The position numbers and the translations under genes are program-made. Shown here in pieces: positions 54,906 through 64,000 of a stretch of DNA of 64,000 bases (its first letter is position 1; the number at the start of each line of letters is the position of its first letter). Under the pieces are notes generated by a model. That model worked only from the letters and a program-made list of their open reading frames with translations. It did not search any database and was not told where the DNA came from. Origin of the DNA: an uncultured SAR86 cluster bacterium (lineage in GTDB: Bacteria; Pseudomonadota; Gammaproteobacteria; Magnimaribacterales; Magnimaribacteraceae); contig CACLEZ010000006.1 in assembly GCA_902606175.1 (NCBI GenBank), positions 1 through 64,000 on the forward strand, read 5' to 3'.

Positions 54906-55992
54906 AAAGCAAACAAGAAAGATATACGTCGGTAATGTTCCTGTTGGCGGTGATTCACCTATTTCAGTTCAAAGTATGACAAATACTCTAACTGCTGATT
55001 CAGTCTCTACAATCAGGCAAATCCAACAATTACATGAAGCAGGTGCGGATATTGTAAGAGTATCGGTTCCTGATCAAGAAGCAGCTGACTCTTTTCATGT
55101 CATCAAAAGTAAGTCACCGGTTCCGTTAGTTGCTGATATTCATTTTGATTACACAATGGCTCTTGAAGCGATTAAAGGAGGAGCCGACTGTATAAGGATT
55201 AATCCAGGTAACATTGGAAAAGAAGAAAAAATAAAAGAAGTAATATCCGCAGCTAAAGATACTAATACTCCTATACGAGTTGGCATAAATGCTGGCTCTC
55301 TAGAGAGGAAATTACAAATAAAGTATGGTGAACCCAACTCAGATGCCTTGGTAGAATCAGCCTTAAATCATATAAATATATTAAAAAGATTAAACTTCGA
55401 AGATTTTAAATTAAGCATCAAAGCTTCAGATGTTCAAATGACCATTGAGAGTTATAGAAAAATTTCAGAATTGATTGATCAGCCGCTTCATTTAGGAATT
55501 ACTGAAGCAGGTGGTTTCAGATCTGGTACTGTCAAATCTGCAATGGGTCTGGGCTCTTTATTGATGGATGGCATAGGGGATACTATCAGGATATCGTTGG
55601 CCTCAGATCCGGTCGATGAAATCAAAGTAGGTTGGGATATCTTGAGAGGCTTGAAAATAAGGTCTAGAGGTATAAATTTCATTGCTTGTCCAAGTTGTTC
55701 TCGAATGAACTTTGACGTGATTGGAACAATGAATCAACTTGAGTCGAGACTGGAAGATATTAAGGAAAATATTGATGTGGCTGTTATAGGTTGCTATGTA
55801 AATGGTCCTGGAGAATCAAAACATACTGATATAGGGGTTACTGGTGGATCTCCAAAAAATCTCATTTACATAGACGGCAAACCAGATCATAAGGTAGAAA
55901 GCGCTGACCTCGCGGACCATCTTGAGAAAATGATTCGAGAAAAGGTTAAAGAAAAATCTAAAATCGAAGAGAACTTAATAGCAAAAACATAA
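54880..55992 (+). CDS. ispG: 4-hydroxy-3-methylbut-2-enyl diphosphate synthase IspG
   Basis: [4Fe-4S] enzyme of the MEP pathway acting after IspD and Isp[41 protein letters not shown] and HLGITEAGG are family motifs. Cluster cysteines lie in IACPSCSRM and [11 protein letters not shown]. The GTG at 54880, with AGGGG upstream, is preferred to TTG at 54856 in the same frame. This gives 370 residues and a 26-base overlap with rodZ. It shares one base with hisS. Confidence 0.95.
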   Translation: MISEQQIIRKQTRKIYVGNVPVGGDSPISVQSMTNTLTADSVSTIRQIQQLHEAGADIVRVSVPDQEAADSFHVIKSKSPVPLVADIHFDYTMALEAIKGGADCIRINPGNIGKEEKIKEVISAAKDTNTPIRVGINAGSLERKLQIKYGEPNSDALVESALNHINILKRLNFEDFKLSIKASDVQMTIESYRKISELIDQPLHLGITEAGGFRSGTVKSAMGLGSLLMDGIGDTIRISLASDPVDEIKVGWDILRGLKIRSRGINFIACPSCSRMNFDVIGTMNQLESRLEDIKENIDVAVIGCYVNGPGESKHTDIGVTGGSPKNLIYIDGKPDHKVESADLADHLEKMIREKVKEKSKIEENLIAKT

Positions 55993-57260
55993 TGTCTAAA
56001 ATACAAACCCTGAGAGGTATGAATGACATCCACCCTAAACAAGTCAAGGAGTGGTCTTATGTCGAAGAGGTTATTAAGTCCGTGGTTGAATCTTATGGAT
56101 ATGAAGAAATCAGATTTCCAGTTGTTGAAAAAACAGAATTATATACAAGGTCAAACGAAGCTGCAGACATCGTCACCAAAGAAATGTACACCTTCAATGA
56201 CAAAAGTGGAGAAAGCATTTCATTAAGACCAGAAGGAACTGCAGGATGTGTTAGAGCGGCTATTGATAATGATTTATTAAGAACTGATAAACCAAGACTT
56301 TGGTATTCGGGGCCAATGTTTAGATATGAACGTCCTCAAAAAGGGAGGTCAAGGCAGTTTCATCAATTTAGTGCAGAAGCGTTTGGATTGAGCTCTCCGG
56401 AAATAGATGCTGAGCTCATTATGATGTCCGCTCGATTATGGAAAGAGCTTGGAATATTCGAAGACTTAAGACTGGAAATTAATAACTTAGGAGACGAAAA
56501 AACAAGAAAATCTTATTCAAAAGCGCTTGTAGACTTCCTGAAAAAATTTAATTCAGATCTTGATGAAGAAGCCAAAAGAAAGTTAACTGAAAATCCATTG
56601 AGAATACTAGATTCTAAATCAACAGCAATTCAAGAAATACTGAAAGATGGCCCCTTAATTGAAGATTTTATCAATCAAGACTCAAAAAATTATCAAGCAA
56701 ATTTATTGGATATTTTAGATGAAATGGGTATTGGCTATTTAGTAAATCCAAGACTAGTTAGAGGGTTAGATTATTATAATCAGACTGTATTTGAGTGGAA
56801 AACTGATCTTTTGGGATCCCAAGATACTATATTAGGTGGGGGCAGGTACGATAACTTAGTACAAGAGTTAGGTGGGAAACCATGCCCAGCTATTGGATTT
56901 TCAATTGGACTGGAGCGTTTAATTTTATTACTTAATCAGGAAGATAAGATAAAACTAGAAACGAATTTAGATATTTACTTCATCTGTTTTTCTGAAAGTA
57001 CAGCTCAAGAAGCTATAATATATGCAGAGAAATTGAAAGATGAGATTCCATCTCTAAGCATCAAAACTAACTTAGGTCTTGAAAGTGCGGGTTCGCAATT
57101 TAAGAAGGCTGATAAATCGGGAGCTAAAATAGCTTTAGTTATAGGCGAAGAAGAATTAAAAGATAAAAAAATAACTTTTAAAGATCTTAGATCAAAATCA
57201 GATCAAGAAACTCTAACTTTTGAAGATTTAGTTGAAAAAATAAACAAAATAAAGAATTAA
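55992..57260 (+). CDS. hisS: Histidyl-tRNA synthetase
   Basis: Class II synthetase, 422 residues. The N-terminal LRGMNDIHP motif, motif 2 (FRYERPQKGRSRQFHQF), the histidine-specific LVRGLDYYNQTVFEW and GGGRYDNLVQELGG, motif 3 (AIGFSIGLERL), and a C-terminal anticodon-binding domain are seen. It starts in the ispG stop codon (TAATG) and yfgM follows after 2 bases. Confidence 0.97.
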   Translation: MSKIQTLRGMNDIHPKQVKEWSYVEEVIKSVVESYGYEEIRFPVVEKTELYTRSNEAADIVTKEMYTFNDKSGESISLRPEGTAGCVRAAIDNDLLRTDKPRLWYSGPMFRYERPQKGRSRQFHQFSAEAFGLSSPEIDAELIMMSARLWKELGIFEDLRLEINNLGDEKTRKSYSKALVDFLKKFNSDLDEEAKRKLTENPLRILDSKSTAIQEILKDGPLIEDFINQDSKNYQANLLDILDEMGIGYLVNPRLVRGLDYYNQTVFEWKTDLLGSQDTILGGGRYDNLVQELGGKPCPAIGFSIGLERLILLLNQEDKIKLETNLDIYFICFSESTAQEAIIYAEKLKDEIPSLSIKTNLGLESAGSQFKKADKSGAKIALVIGEEELKDKKITFKDLRSKSDQETLTFEDLVEKINKIKN

Positions 57261-57262
57261 TC

Positions 57263-57889
57263 ATGTCAAATTTTTTTTCGGCCTCGCAAGAAGAACAACA
57301 AGAAATAATCCTATCTTTTTGGGAGAAATTTAAATATTTAATAATTTTCGCTCTAGTTTCTGTTGTTGCTATTATTGCTGGTAGAGATTATTTTATTTCT
57401 TCCTCTAACGAGAGAGACTTCACAACTGCATCGTTATATCAAAGCTATCTAGAATCTGATGATATGGAAATGGGAACACAGATTTTGAATTCCTATCCCG
57501 ATTCTATTTACTCTGATTTTGTAAGATTAAATGAAGCCAAAAGAAGTTTTGAAAATAAAGAATCTAATGAAGCCATAGATTTACTAAAAATTGTCATAGA
57601 GAAGAATTCTGGAGATCAATTTAATCCTCTTCAAGTAGCAGCAAAAACAAGGTTGGCAAAAATTTACTTAAATGATGCAGATTATGACCAAGTAATCTCC
57701 TTATTTGAAAGTAGTGATGAACTAACTTCGACTATGTATGAACTTAAAGGCGATGCTGAAAAAAAATTAGGGCTGTCATCAGAAGCACGCATGAGTTACA
57801 TGCTAGCGCTGCAAACTAATACTAATCAAGCTTCAAAAGCTTTGATCAATATGAAAATATCAGACTTAGAAGGTGAAACTTTTGAATAA
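57263..57889 (+). CDS. yfgM: YfgM-like ancillary SecYEG translocon subunit
   Basis: One membrane segment (about 24-43, KYLIIFALVSVVAIIAGRDY) and a periplasmic TPR-like region (about 50-205). In E. coli YfgM works with PpiD at the translocon exit. The N-terminal EEQQEIILSFWEKFKY fits the family. The length of 208 residues equals the usual size, and it is in the conserved hisS-yfgM-bamB order. It overlaps bamB by 17 bases. Confidence 0.88.
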   Translation: MSNFFSASQEEQQEIILSFWEKFKYLIIFALVSVVAIIAGRDYFISSSNERDFTTASLYQSYLESDDMEMGTQILNSYPDSIYSDFVRLNEAKRSFENKESNEAIDLLKIVIEKNSGDQFNPLQVAAKTRLAKIYLNDADYDQVISLFESSDELTSTMYELKGDAEKKLGLSSEARMSYMLALQTNTNQASKALINMKISDLEGETFE

Positions 57890-59042
57890 TTTCAAGCCAT
57901 ATTTCATCCTGGTTTTCTTGTTGATTTTATCGAGCTGTTCCTCGCTGGGCTCTTTAAAATTTTGGGGGGATGATGACGAAGATGAAGAAATTCCAGCTGA
58001 GTTGTATTCCATTAGTGAGAATAGATTTGTAGAGAGAGTTTGGACGGTTTCAAATGGAAACGACATTTCTTATGGTCGTTTAATACCTGTTATATATGAA
58101 GGGCAAGTTTTTTATATAAATTCATCTGGTTATATATCCTCAGTTGATTTTGATTCAGGCAAATTACTTTGGTCAAAAGATACTCAAGATTTAGTATCTT
58201 CTGGTTTAGATGTTAGTTTTAAAACAATCAGTTATGGAACTCTTGATGGAGATATAGTTGCTCTTGATAGTAAGAATGGTGATGAGATCTGGAGGTCATT
58301 AACTTCAAGCGAAAGTCTATCTCCTCCAGTAAACTCTGGTAGCCACATCATCATCCAAACCGTGGATGGGAGAATATCTGGATATAACCTCAAATCGGGA
58401 AAAAGAGATTGGTTTCATCAAACTGTCTTACCGACACTAACTTTGAGAGGAACTTCTAGACCATTTATAGATCAAGGATTTGTATTTACAGGATTTGCTA
58501 GCGGTAAAGTAGCAATGTTTTACCCTGATTCAGGAGCAATTAGACTAGAACTTCCGATTACATTGAATGAAGGGAAATCCGAACTTGAAAGAATAATCGA
58601 TATCGATGGAAAGTCAGTTATCGTAAATGATTTATTGATAGCAGCAACTTATCAGGGCAATATCTCAGCAATAAACTTGAGAGACGGAAGGCCAGTTTGG
58701 CAAGAAGACATTTCAACAGTTAAAGATCTTACTTCAAATGGCAACAGAGTCGTATCAGTTGATAGTAAAGATGTGATTAAAGCATTTGGGACAGCTACTG
58801 GAGCAATTCTCTGGGAGCAAGATGATTTGAAATTGCGTAAGTTAACTTCACCGGCTTCCATCAGCAATCTCATAGCTGTAGGAGATTTTGAAGGATACAT
58901 TCATTTATTAAATGCTCAATCAGGAGCCTTTGAAGGTAGAGAGAAAGTTTCGAGGGATGCAATATCTGAAATTGAGTCAGTAGGAAATCATCTTTTGATA
59001 GCTGATACTTCTGGGCGTGTTCAAAAGTTATCCATTAAATGA
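57873..59042 (+). CDS. bamB: Outer membrane assembly lipoprotein BamB
   Basis: Eight-bladed beta-propeller lipoprotein of the BAM complex. The lipobox LSSC gives the lipidated Cys at 22, and repeated PQQ-like blades are visible (GKLLWSKDTQDLV, GDEIWRSLTS, GRPVWQEDIST, GAILWEQDD). The GTG at 57873 is used here; TTG at 57882, which has GAAGGTG at good distance, is a possible alternative that shortens it by three residues. The length of 389 residues is normal. Confidence 0.92.
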   Translation: MKLLNNFKPYFILVFLLILSSCSSLGSLKFWGDDDEDEEIPAELYSISENRFVERVWTVSNGNDISYGRLIPVIYEGQVFYINSSGYISSVDFDSGKLLWSKDTQDLVSSGLDVSFKTISYGTLDGDIVALDSKNGDEIWRSLTSSESLSPPVNSGSHIIIQTVDGRISGYNLKSGKRDWFHQTVLPTLTLRGTSRPFIDQGFVFTGFASGKVAMFYPDSGAIRLELPITLNEGKSELERIIDIDGKSVIVNDLLIAATYQGNISAINLRDGRPVWQEDISTVKDLTSNGNRVVSVDSKDVIKAFGTATGAILWEQDDLKLRKLTSPASISNLIAVGDFEGYIHLLNAQSGAFEGREKVSRDAISEIESVGNHLLIADTSGRVQKLSIK

Positions 59043-59066
59043 AGATCCAAAGGTATTTAATTAGTC

Positions 59067-60446
59067 ATGTCTGTTGTAGCAATTGTTGGTCGTCCTAATG
59101 TAGGAAAATCGACAATCTTTAATATCTTAACTGCGTCAAAATCAGCTATCGTTGCTGATTTTTCAGGGCTAACTAGAGATAGAAAATATGGTCGTCTAAA
59201 AGATAGCCAATTAACTCTAATCGATACCGGAGGGTTGAATGAAGATACCGATGATATGTCTCAAGCTATCAAAGAGCAGACAGACTTAGCTATTGAGGAG
59301 GCTGATTATCTTCTGTTCGTTGTTGATGCAATTGATGGTCTTTTACCAACAGATAAAGAAATTGCTAAGTCTCTCAGAAAGCAAAACAAAGCAATTACTT
59401 TATTGATAAATAAAGCTGACAATACAAGGCTCGAAGAGTCTTCAGCAGAATTCAATAGTTTAGGATTTAAAAAATCAATTTTTTTATCTGCGTCTCATAA
59501 TAAAGGCTTTGGAGATTTACGTGACTTATTGAGCAACTATGACGAACTAGTTATTACTGAAGATTCTATGAATGAAGATAGCTCAATAAAAATTTCAATA
59601 ATTGGAAGACCAAATGCCGGTAAATCAACTCTTGTAAATGCTTTAATAGGGGAAGAGAGGTTAGTTGTCTCTTCAGAATCGGGTACTACTAGAGATTCGA
59701 TCGATGTACCGTTGGAAATAGGAAGTAAAAAATTTACCTTGATAGATACAGCCGGAATGAGGCGAAAGCGTTCTATTAAGGAAGAGACAGAGAAGTTTTC
59801 TGTATCAAAGTCAGTCGATTCCATAAAAAGGGCTGATCTAGTTGTTATTCTGCTCGATGCTTCCGAAAATATTGTTGATCAAGATATACATCTGTTAGGG
59901 CTAACATTAGCCATAGGTCGACCTGTTCTCGTGGTCGCCAATAAAATTGATCTTTTAGATAAATCAGATAGAGAAAATCTTGAAAGCAAGATTAATCGAA
60001 AACTAAAATTCGCGAGTTATATAAAATTGCACTATATTTCAGCAAAAAATCAGAGAGGTCTAAAAAAACTCCTTAAGTTGACAGATACTATTTATAAAGA
60101 ATCACTTAGAGATTTAGATACATCTATTGTAAATAAAATACTGAAGTCTGCACTTTACAATCAGCAACCTGCTATGTCGGGTAGATTTAGACCTAAATTA
60201 AGATATGCACATTCTGGTGGAAAGAATCCTCCAAGAATTATCATTCATGGCAATAACCTTAAAGAAATCCAAGATAGCTATACACGATATTTGGAAAACT
60301 ATTTTAGGAATGAACTTGAATTAGGATCTACTCCACTTGAAGTAGTCTATAAAGACCAAGTAAATCCTTTCAAAAACAAACCAAATCAATTAAACGAACG
60401 ACAATTAAAAAAGAGAAAAAGGATGATAAAGCGGAGAAAAAAATAG
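59067..60446 (+). CDS. der: Ribosome assembly GTPase Der (EngA)
   Basis: Tandem GTPase needed for 50S maturation. The first G domain has GRPNVGKST (about 7-15) and DTGGL; the second has GRPNAGKST (about 180) and DTAGMRRK, with NKAD and NKID specificity motifs. A KH-like C-terminal domain ends in a very basic tail (KKRKRMIKRRKK). The length of 459 residues is normal. It lies 24 bases after bamB, as in relatives. Confidence 0.97.
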   Translation: MSVVAIVGRPNVGKSTIFNILTASKSAIVADFSGLTRDRKYGRLKDSQLTLIDTGGLNEDTDDMSQAIKEQTDLAIEEADYLLFVVDAIDGLLPTDKEIAKSLRKQNKAITLLINKADNTRLEESSAEFNSLGFKKSIFLSASHNKGFGDLRDLLSNYDELVITEDSMNEDSSIKISIIGRPNAGKSTLVNALIGEERLVVSSESGTTRDSIDVPLEIGSKKFTLIDTAGMRRKRSIKEETEKFSVSKSVDSIKRADLVVILLDASENIVDQDIHLLGLTLAIGRPVLVVANKIDLLDKSDRENLESKINRKLKFASYIKLHYISAKNQRGLKKLLKLTDTIYKESLRDLDTSIVNKILKSALYNQQPAMSGRFRPKLRYAHSGGKNPPRIIIHGNNLKEIQDSYTRYLENYFRNELELGSTPLEVVYKDQVNPFKNKPNQLNERQLKKRKRMIKRRKK

Positions 60447-60450
60447 AATA

Positions 60451-62580
60451 ATGATTAAGTATCTACTTACTTTTCTGTTAATCTTCGCAACCTTACTTTT
60501 TTCTAGTGAAACTAAGATTGAAACCTTGAAAGATTTAAAACCCTCTCCAAAAAAACTACCTGTAACCTTTGAAGCTCATGGAGTCAAAAGGATCGATAAC
60601 TATTATTGGATGCGGGATGATTCTAGAAAAGATCCAGAGATCATTTCTCACCTAAATGAAGAAAATAGTTACCTGGAAAATTGGTTCGTTTCAGGAAATG
60701 ACTTTAGAGAATCTCTTTTTGAAGAAATAACAGATCGTATTCCAAAGAATGAAGACTCTGTTCCAGTTAGATTAAAAAATTACGAATATTTTAGACGTTA
60801 CAAACAAGAAAATGAGCACGGCATATACATTAGAAGGAAAGATAAAAATTCTGAAGAAAAAATTCTCCTCGATGTAAATGAACTCGCTAAAAATAAGGAT
60901 TTTTATCAGTTAGCTAATTGGAGCATTTCACCTAAAGAAAATTTAATGGCTTATGCGGAAGATACAAGTGGTAGGCGGCAATACACAATAAAATTTAAAA
61001 ATCTAGAAAATGAAGAAACCTCAAGTTTTTTCATAGAAAATACCTCTGGAGATATGGCTTGGTCTTCAGACGGAAGATACCTTTTTTATGTAATCAGAGA
61101 TGAGGAAACTCTTCTTCCTTATAAGTTATTCAGACACGAGATAGGTACTTCTCAAATGAAAGATGTAGCCGTTTATGAGGAAAAAGATACTACATTTTAT
61201 CTATCGGTTGGTAATACGCGATCAATGGAATACATAGAAGTAAATATTTCTTCTACAACTAGTTCAGAAGTTCGTTTAATAAATTCAGATAGTCCCAATA
61301 TGAATCCTCAAATCTTTTTACCTAGGGAAGAGGATCATCTATATTCTGTCGATCATGATCCAGCTAGCTCAAGATTTTTGGTAGAGTCTAATTGGAAGGC
61401 TTTAAACTTCCGTTTGCTTGAAACTAATTTAAATAATTCTTCCGATAAAAATGAATGGAAAGAGTTAATTCCTCATAGAGAGCAAGTATTACTCCAATCT
61501 GTAGTACCATTTCCAGAACACTTAGTCATTATGGAAAGGGAAAATGGTTTAAGAAAACTTAAAATTCTCCATAAAGAATCTAAAGCAGAAAAGGAAATTA
61601 ATTTTAATGATCCTACATACACTGCTTATTTAGCTTCAAATCCAGAATATTACGTTGATAGATTCTATTTTGGTTATTCAAGTATGCGAACCCCTGATAG
61701 TTTATTTTCGGTAATGCTATCAAATGGTCGTAAGAGGCTTCTCAAAGAGGCAGAGGTTAAGGGAGGTTTTTCTAGTAGTGACTATAAGGTAGATAGAGAA
61801 TTTCTTACCGCCAGGGACGGGACTCAAGTTCCCGTTTCTATTGTTTATAAAAAAAATAAATTTGTAAAAAATACAAATCCTATATTTCTGTATGGTTATG
61901 GATCCTACGGAAATTCTATTGATGCAGGATTTAGTTCTTCTAGACTTTCGTTGCTCGATAGAGGATTTATTTTTGCAATTGCGCACGTTAGAGGTGGTCA
62001 AGAATTAGGAAGGTCTTGGTATGAAGATGGCAAAATCTTTAATAAATTAAATACTTTTTATGACTTCATTGATGTAACGAAAGGACTCTTAGATAAAGGT
62101 TATGGAAATAAAGATAGAGTCTATGCTGGTGGAGGAAGTGCCGGAGGATTGTTGATGGGCGCCATTGTAAATATGGAACCTAATTTGTATAAAGGTATTA
62201 TTTCCAATGTTCCTTTTGTTGATGTGATTACTACTATGTCTGATCCTAGTATTCCGCTTACAACTGGAGAATATAGCGAATGGGGTAATCCAGACATCAA
62301 AGAAGAATTTGAATACATCATGCAATATTCACCCTATGATAATATTTCTGAACAAGAATACCCTAGCATTTTGGTGACTGCAGGTTTATGGGACTCTCAA
62401 GTTCAGTATTACGAACCAGCTAAATATGTCGCTAAGTTGAGAGATTACAATAAAGGTAAAAATCCCATTTTGATGAAGGTCAACATGACAGCAGGCCATA
62501 GTGGTGTCAGCGGTAGATTTGAAAGTTTAAAAGAGTTAGCTATGGAATATGCTTTCCTTCTTAGGCTGGATTCTAATTAA
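60451..62580 (+). CDS. Secreted prolyl-oligopeptidase family serine peptidase (S9, PtrB-like)
   Basis: 709 residues. An N-terminal signal peptide (about 1-18, MIKYLLTFLLIFATLLFSS) is followed by an S9 propeller domain opening with HGVKRIDNYYWMRDD, then an alpha/beta-hydrolase domain. Catalytic residues by position are S563 (GGGSAGG), D648 (LWDSQVQYYEP) and H683 (TAGHSGVSGRFE). The sequence resembles oligopeptidase B, which cuts after Arg and Lys, but E. coli OpdB is cytoplasmic; this one is likely periplasmic. It shares one base with the next gene (TAATG), so both are probably one transcript. Confidence 0.92.
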   Translation: MIKYLLTFLLIFATLLFSSETKIETLKDLKPSPKKLPVTFEAHGVKRIDNYYWMRDDSRKDPEIISHLNEENSYLENWFVSGNDFRESLFEEITDRIPKNEDSVPVRLKNYEYFRRYKQENEHGIYIRRKDKNSEEKILLDVNELAKNKDFYQLANWSISPKENLMAYAEDTSGRRQYTIKFKNLENEETSSFFIENTSGDMAWSSDGRYLFYVIRDEETLLPYKLFRHEIGTSQMKDVAVYEEKDTTFYLSVGNTRSMEYIEVNISSTTSSEVRLINSDSPNMNPQIFLPREEDHLYSVDHDPASSRFLVESNWKALNFRLLETNLNNSSDKNEWKELIPHREQVLLQSVVPFPEHLVIMERENGLRKLKILHKESKAEKEINFNDPTYTAYLASNPEYYVDRFYFGYSSMRTPDSLFSVMLSNGRKRLLKEAEVKGGFSSSDYKVDREFLTARDGTQVPVSIVYKKNKFVKNTNPIFLYGYGSYGNSIDAGFSSSRLSLLDRGFIFAIAHVRGGQELGRSWYEDGKIFNKLNTFYDFIDVTKGLLDKGYGNKDRVYAGGGSAGGLLMGAIVNMEPNLYKGIISNVPFVDVITTMSDPSIPLTTGEYSEWGNPDIKEEFEYIMQYSPYDNISEQEYPSILVTAGLWDSQVQYYEPAKYVAKLRDYNKGKNPILMKVNMTAGHSGVSGRFESLKELAMEYAFLLRLDSN

Positions 62581-63815
62581 TGGAATCAAATAGTCCTGTC
62601 TTAGAAGAAAATAATTCAAAGATTCTCTCAGTACTTATGCTCATAATTTTATTTGTGAGTATGGGACAGTCCGTCTATTGGCAAACTATGCCCATTATTG
62701 GAAGGGAATTTAACTTCACAGAGGTAGAAATTAATACAGTGGTTTCGATTTCTGCTGCAATGTTTATTGTATTTACCCCTTTTTGGGGAAAACTGAGTGA
62801 CAGGATAGGCAGGAAGGCAGTTCTCCTAATAGGTTTATTAGGTTATGTATTATCCAATATCCTATTTCTTTACTCTGCCTCATTAGGCTTGATAGGTACT
62901 TTTACAGGCCTTTCCTTGCTAATGATTTTGTTGATGGCTCGTATAGTTAATTCTGCAATTGGTGCTGCTTCGAGGCCTGCTTCTGGCGCATATGTTGCCG
63001 ATGTTACTTCAGAAGAAGAGAGATCATCTGGAATGGGGAAGTTTGGAGCGGCAAATAATATTGGAACTATATTAGGACCTGTAATGGTGGGTTCTTTAGT
63101 TGGTATTAATATTTTTAATGTTCAGATACCTGAATTTGGCCTTCTTACGCCACTTATTGTCATGTCTTTCGTCATGGCAATTGCAACATTTCTTGTATAT
63201 TTATTTCTACCAAACAGGCCCATGTCATCAAATATTGATACTGAAAGCGAAAAGATTGTTTTAGACAAAAACTTAAAGATACTTATCTCAATTGGAGTAA
63301 TTATTTTTACGGCTTTTGCATTAGTGCAGTCGATTACAGCCTACTATGTGCAAGATAGATTTGATATAAGCCTTGATGAGACTGCGAAAACAACCGCATT
63401 ACTTTTAGGAACTATGGCATTTATGGCCATCATTTCTCAATTAACATTTGTCCAAAAATATAAAGGCAACCCTTTAAACTTAATAAAATTCTCACTCCCT
63501 CTTTTCATAATAAGCTGTTTGTCCATCATATTCTCACCGAATTTCTTGTTTCTTTACTTAGGCATGGCTCTTATGGGTCTTGGAATGGGTCTTGCTTCTC
63601 CAGGATACACATCTGCAGCTTCTTTAAATGCTGATAAAGACAATCAAGGAGCGGCAGTCGGTCTGGCAATGATAGCTCCAGGCATAGGTTTTGCTCTTGG
63701 GCCGTTGATAAGTGGATTTCTTTATAGCATCTCAATGAACTTACCTTTTATTTTTATACTTCCGCTTTTTATATTACTTGCAATTTTAATAAAGCGATTA
63801 GAACAATTAATTTAA
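62580..63815 (+). CDS. MFS transporter, drug-efflux type
   Basis: 411 residues with about twelve hydrophobic segments. Motif A between segments 2 and 3 is GKLSDRIGRKAVL, and the second half carries GPVMVGSL and ALGPLISGF-type motifs, as in TetA-like drug:H+ antiporters. The substrate is unknown. It overlaps the S9 peptidase gene, so export of a small peptide or amino acid product is conceivable but unproven. Confidence 0.88.
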   Translation: MESNSPVLEENNSKILSVLMLIILFVSMGQSVYWQTMPIIGREFNFTEVEINTVVSISAAMFIVFTPFWGKLSDRIGRKAVLLIGLLGYVLSNILFLYSASLGLIGTFTGLSLLMILLMARIVNSAIGAASRPASGAYVADVTSEEERSSGMGKFGAANNIGTILGPVMVGSLVGINIFNVQIPEFGLLTPLIVMSFVMAIATFLVYLFLPNRPMSSNIDTESEKIVLDKNLKILISIGVIIFTAFALVQSITAYYVQDRFDISLDETAKTTALLLGTMAFMAIISQLTFVQKYKGNPLNLIKFSLPLFIISCLSIIFSPNFLFLYLGMALMGLGMGLASPGYTSAASLNADKDNQGAAVGLAMIAPGIGFALGPLISGFLYSISMNLPFIFILPLFILLAILIKRLEQLI

Positions 63816-63847
63816 CCAAGAATCTGGTATTTGCTAATCCAAATAAC

Positions 63848-63853
63848 TATAAT
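63848..63853 (+). promoter_or_regulatory. Candidate -10 box of sdhC
   Basis: TATAAT 45 bases before the sdhC GTG, in an 83-base gap that starts a new unit. The -35 is weak. It lies inside an inverted repeat (AAGAATCTG at 63818-63826 and CAGATTCTT at 63880-63888). Confidence 0.45.
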
Positions 63854-63898
63854 AGTCAGGCTTTTACGCGCTCAGAAAGCAGATTCTTAAACAGACAA

Positions 63899-64000
63899 GT
63901 GATTGAAAACGATAACCGACCAGTAAATCTCAATTTACTAACCATTAGCCTGCCCATCATAGGGCTTTCTTCTATATTGCACAGAATATCAGGGGTAGCT
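63899..64000 (+). CDS. sdhC: Succinate dehydrogenase cytochrome b556 subunit SdhC, 3' truncated
   Basis: 34 codons before the window ends. The frame reads DNRPVNLNLLTISLPIIG and SSILHRISGVA, matching the SdhC N-terminus, where RPVNLDL and SILHRxSG are conserved and the serine and arginine contact quinone. GTG at 63899 is the natural start. The rest of sdhCDAB presumably follows outside. Confidence 0.9.
   Translation, partial: MIENDNRPVNLNLLTISLPIIGLSSILHRISGVA

Overview
This window is AT-rich, almost entirely coding DNA from a streamlined gammaproteobacterium. The evidence is gene order: pyrG-kdsA-eno-ftsB-ispD-ispF-surE-pcm-fdxA-pncC-recA, aspS-yebC-ybgC-tolQRAB-pal-cpoB-tRNA-Lys, bepA/perM/bcp/dapA-bamC-purC, iscRSUA-fdx-iscX and ndk-rodZ-ispG-hisS-yfgM-bamB-der are all gammaproteobacterial neighbourhoods. 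Genes overlap by 1-4 bases or sit a few bases apart, several use TTG or GTG starts, and many genes normally found in these neighbourhoods are missing. This suits a free-living marine lineage such as SAR86, but that assignment is inference. No rRNA, IS element, prophage or CRISPR array was seen, and no gene-free stretch exceeds about 200 bases.

Layout. 1-13737: a rearranged division and cell-wall (dcw) cluster, with ftsA (5' end cut) and ftsZ placed directly upstream of ftsI-murE-murF-mraY-murD-ftsW-murG-murC-ddl. 13738-17657: a possible S6:S18 leader, rpsF-rpsR-rplI, dnaB and a ferritin-like diiron protein. 17752-27296: pyrG-kdsA-eno-ftsB-ispD-ispF-surE-pcm-DUF368, then fdxA (minus), pncC and recA, which has a perfect LexA box. 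nlpD, rpoS, mutS and truD are missing here. 27386-29835: a thiolase facing a ProRS that lacks the editing insertion. 29949-38212: a Cys-less FmdB-like protein, aspS, yebC, a PD-(D/E)XK nuclease where ruvC normally lies, ybgC, tolQRAB, pal, cpoB, tRNA-Lys and crcB. 38205-42810: an unrecognised protein, DUF3147, DUF1543, HIT, BepA, PerM and Bcp. 42874-45469: dapA-bamC-purC.

45472-50375 (minus) encodes a three-subunit 2-oxoglutarate:NADP+ oxidoreductase (KorB, KorA, KorC). KorC begins with a module that looks like the N-terminus of a phage integrase. It is divergent from an isc operon (50571-53569) across 195 bases that hold a Fur-like palindrome, two GGTACATGTA palindromes and an IscR-type promoter for what looks like a leaderless iscR. 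The isc operon lacks hscB and hscA. 53624-60446 is ndk-rodZ-ispG-hisS-yfgM-bamB-der, followed by a secreted S9 peptidase, an MFS transporter and the start of sdhC.

Most genes serve envelope growth (dcw, Tol-Pal, Bam, RodZ, KdsA, isoprenoid steps), translation and iron-sulfur metabolism. The most unusual points are the nuclease at the ruvC site, the chimeric KorC with its iron-linked control region, the isc operon without its chaperones, and the permuted dcw cluster.
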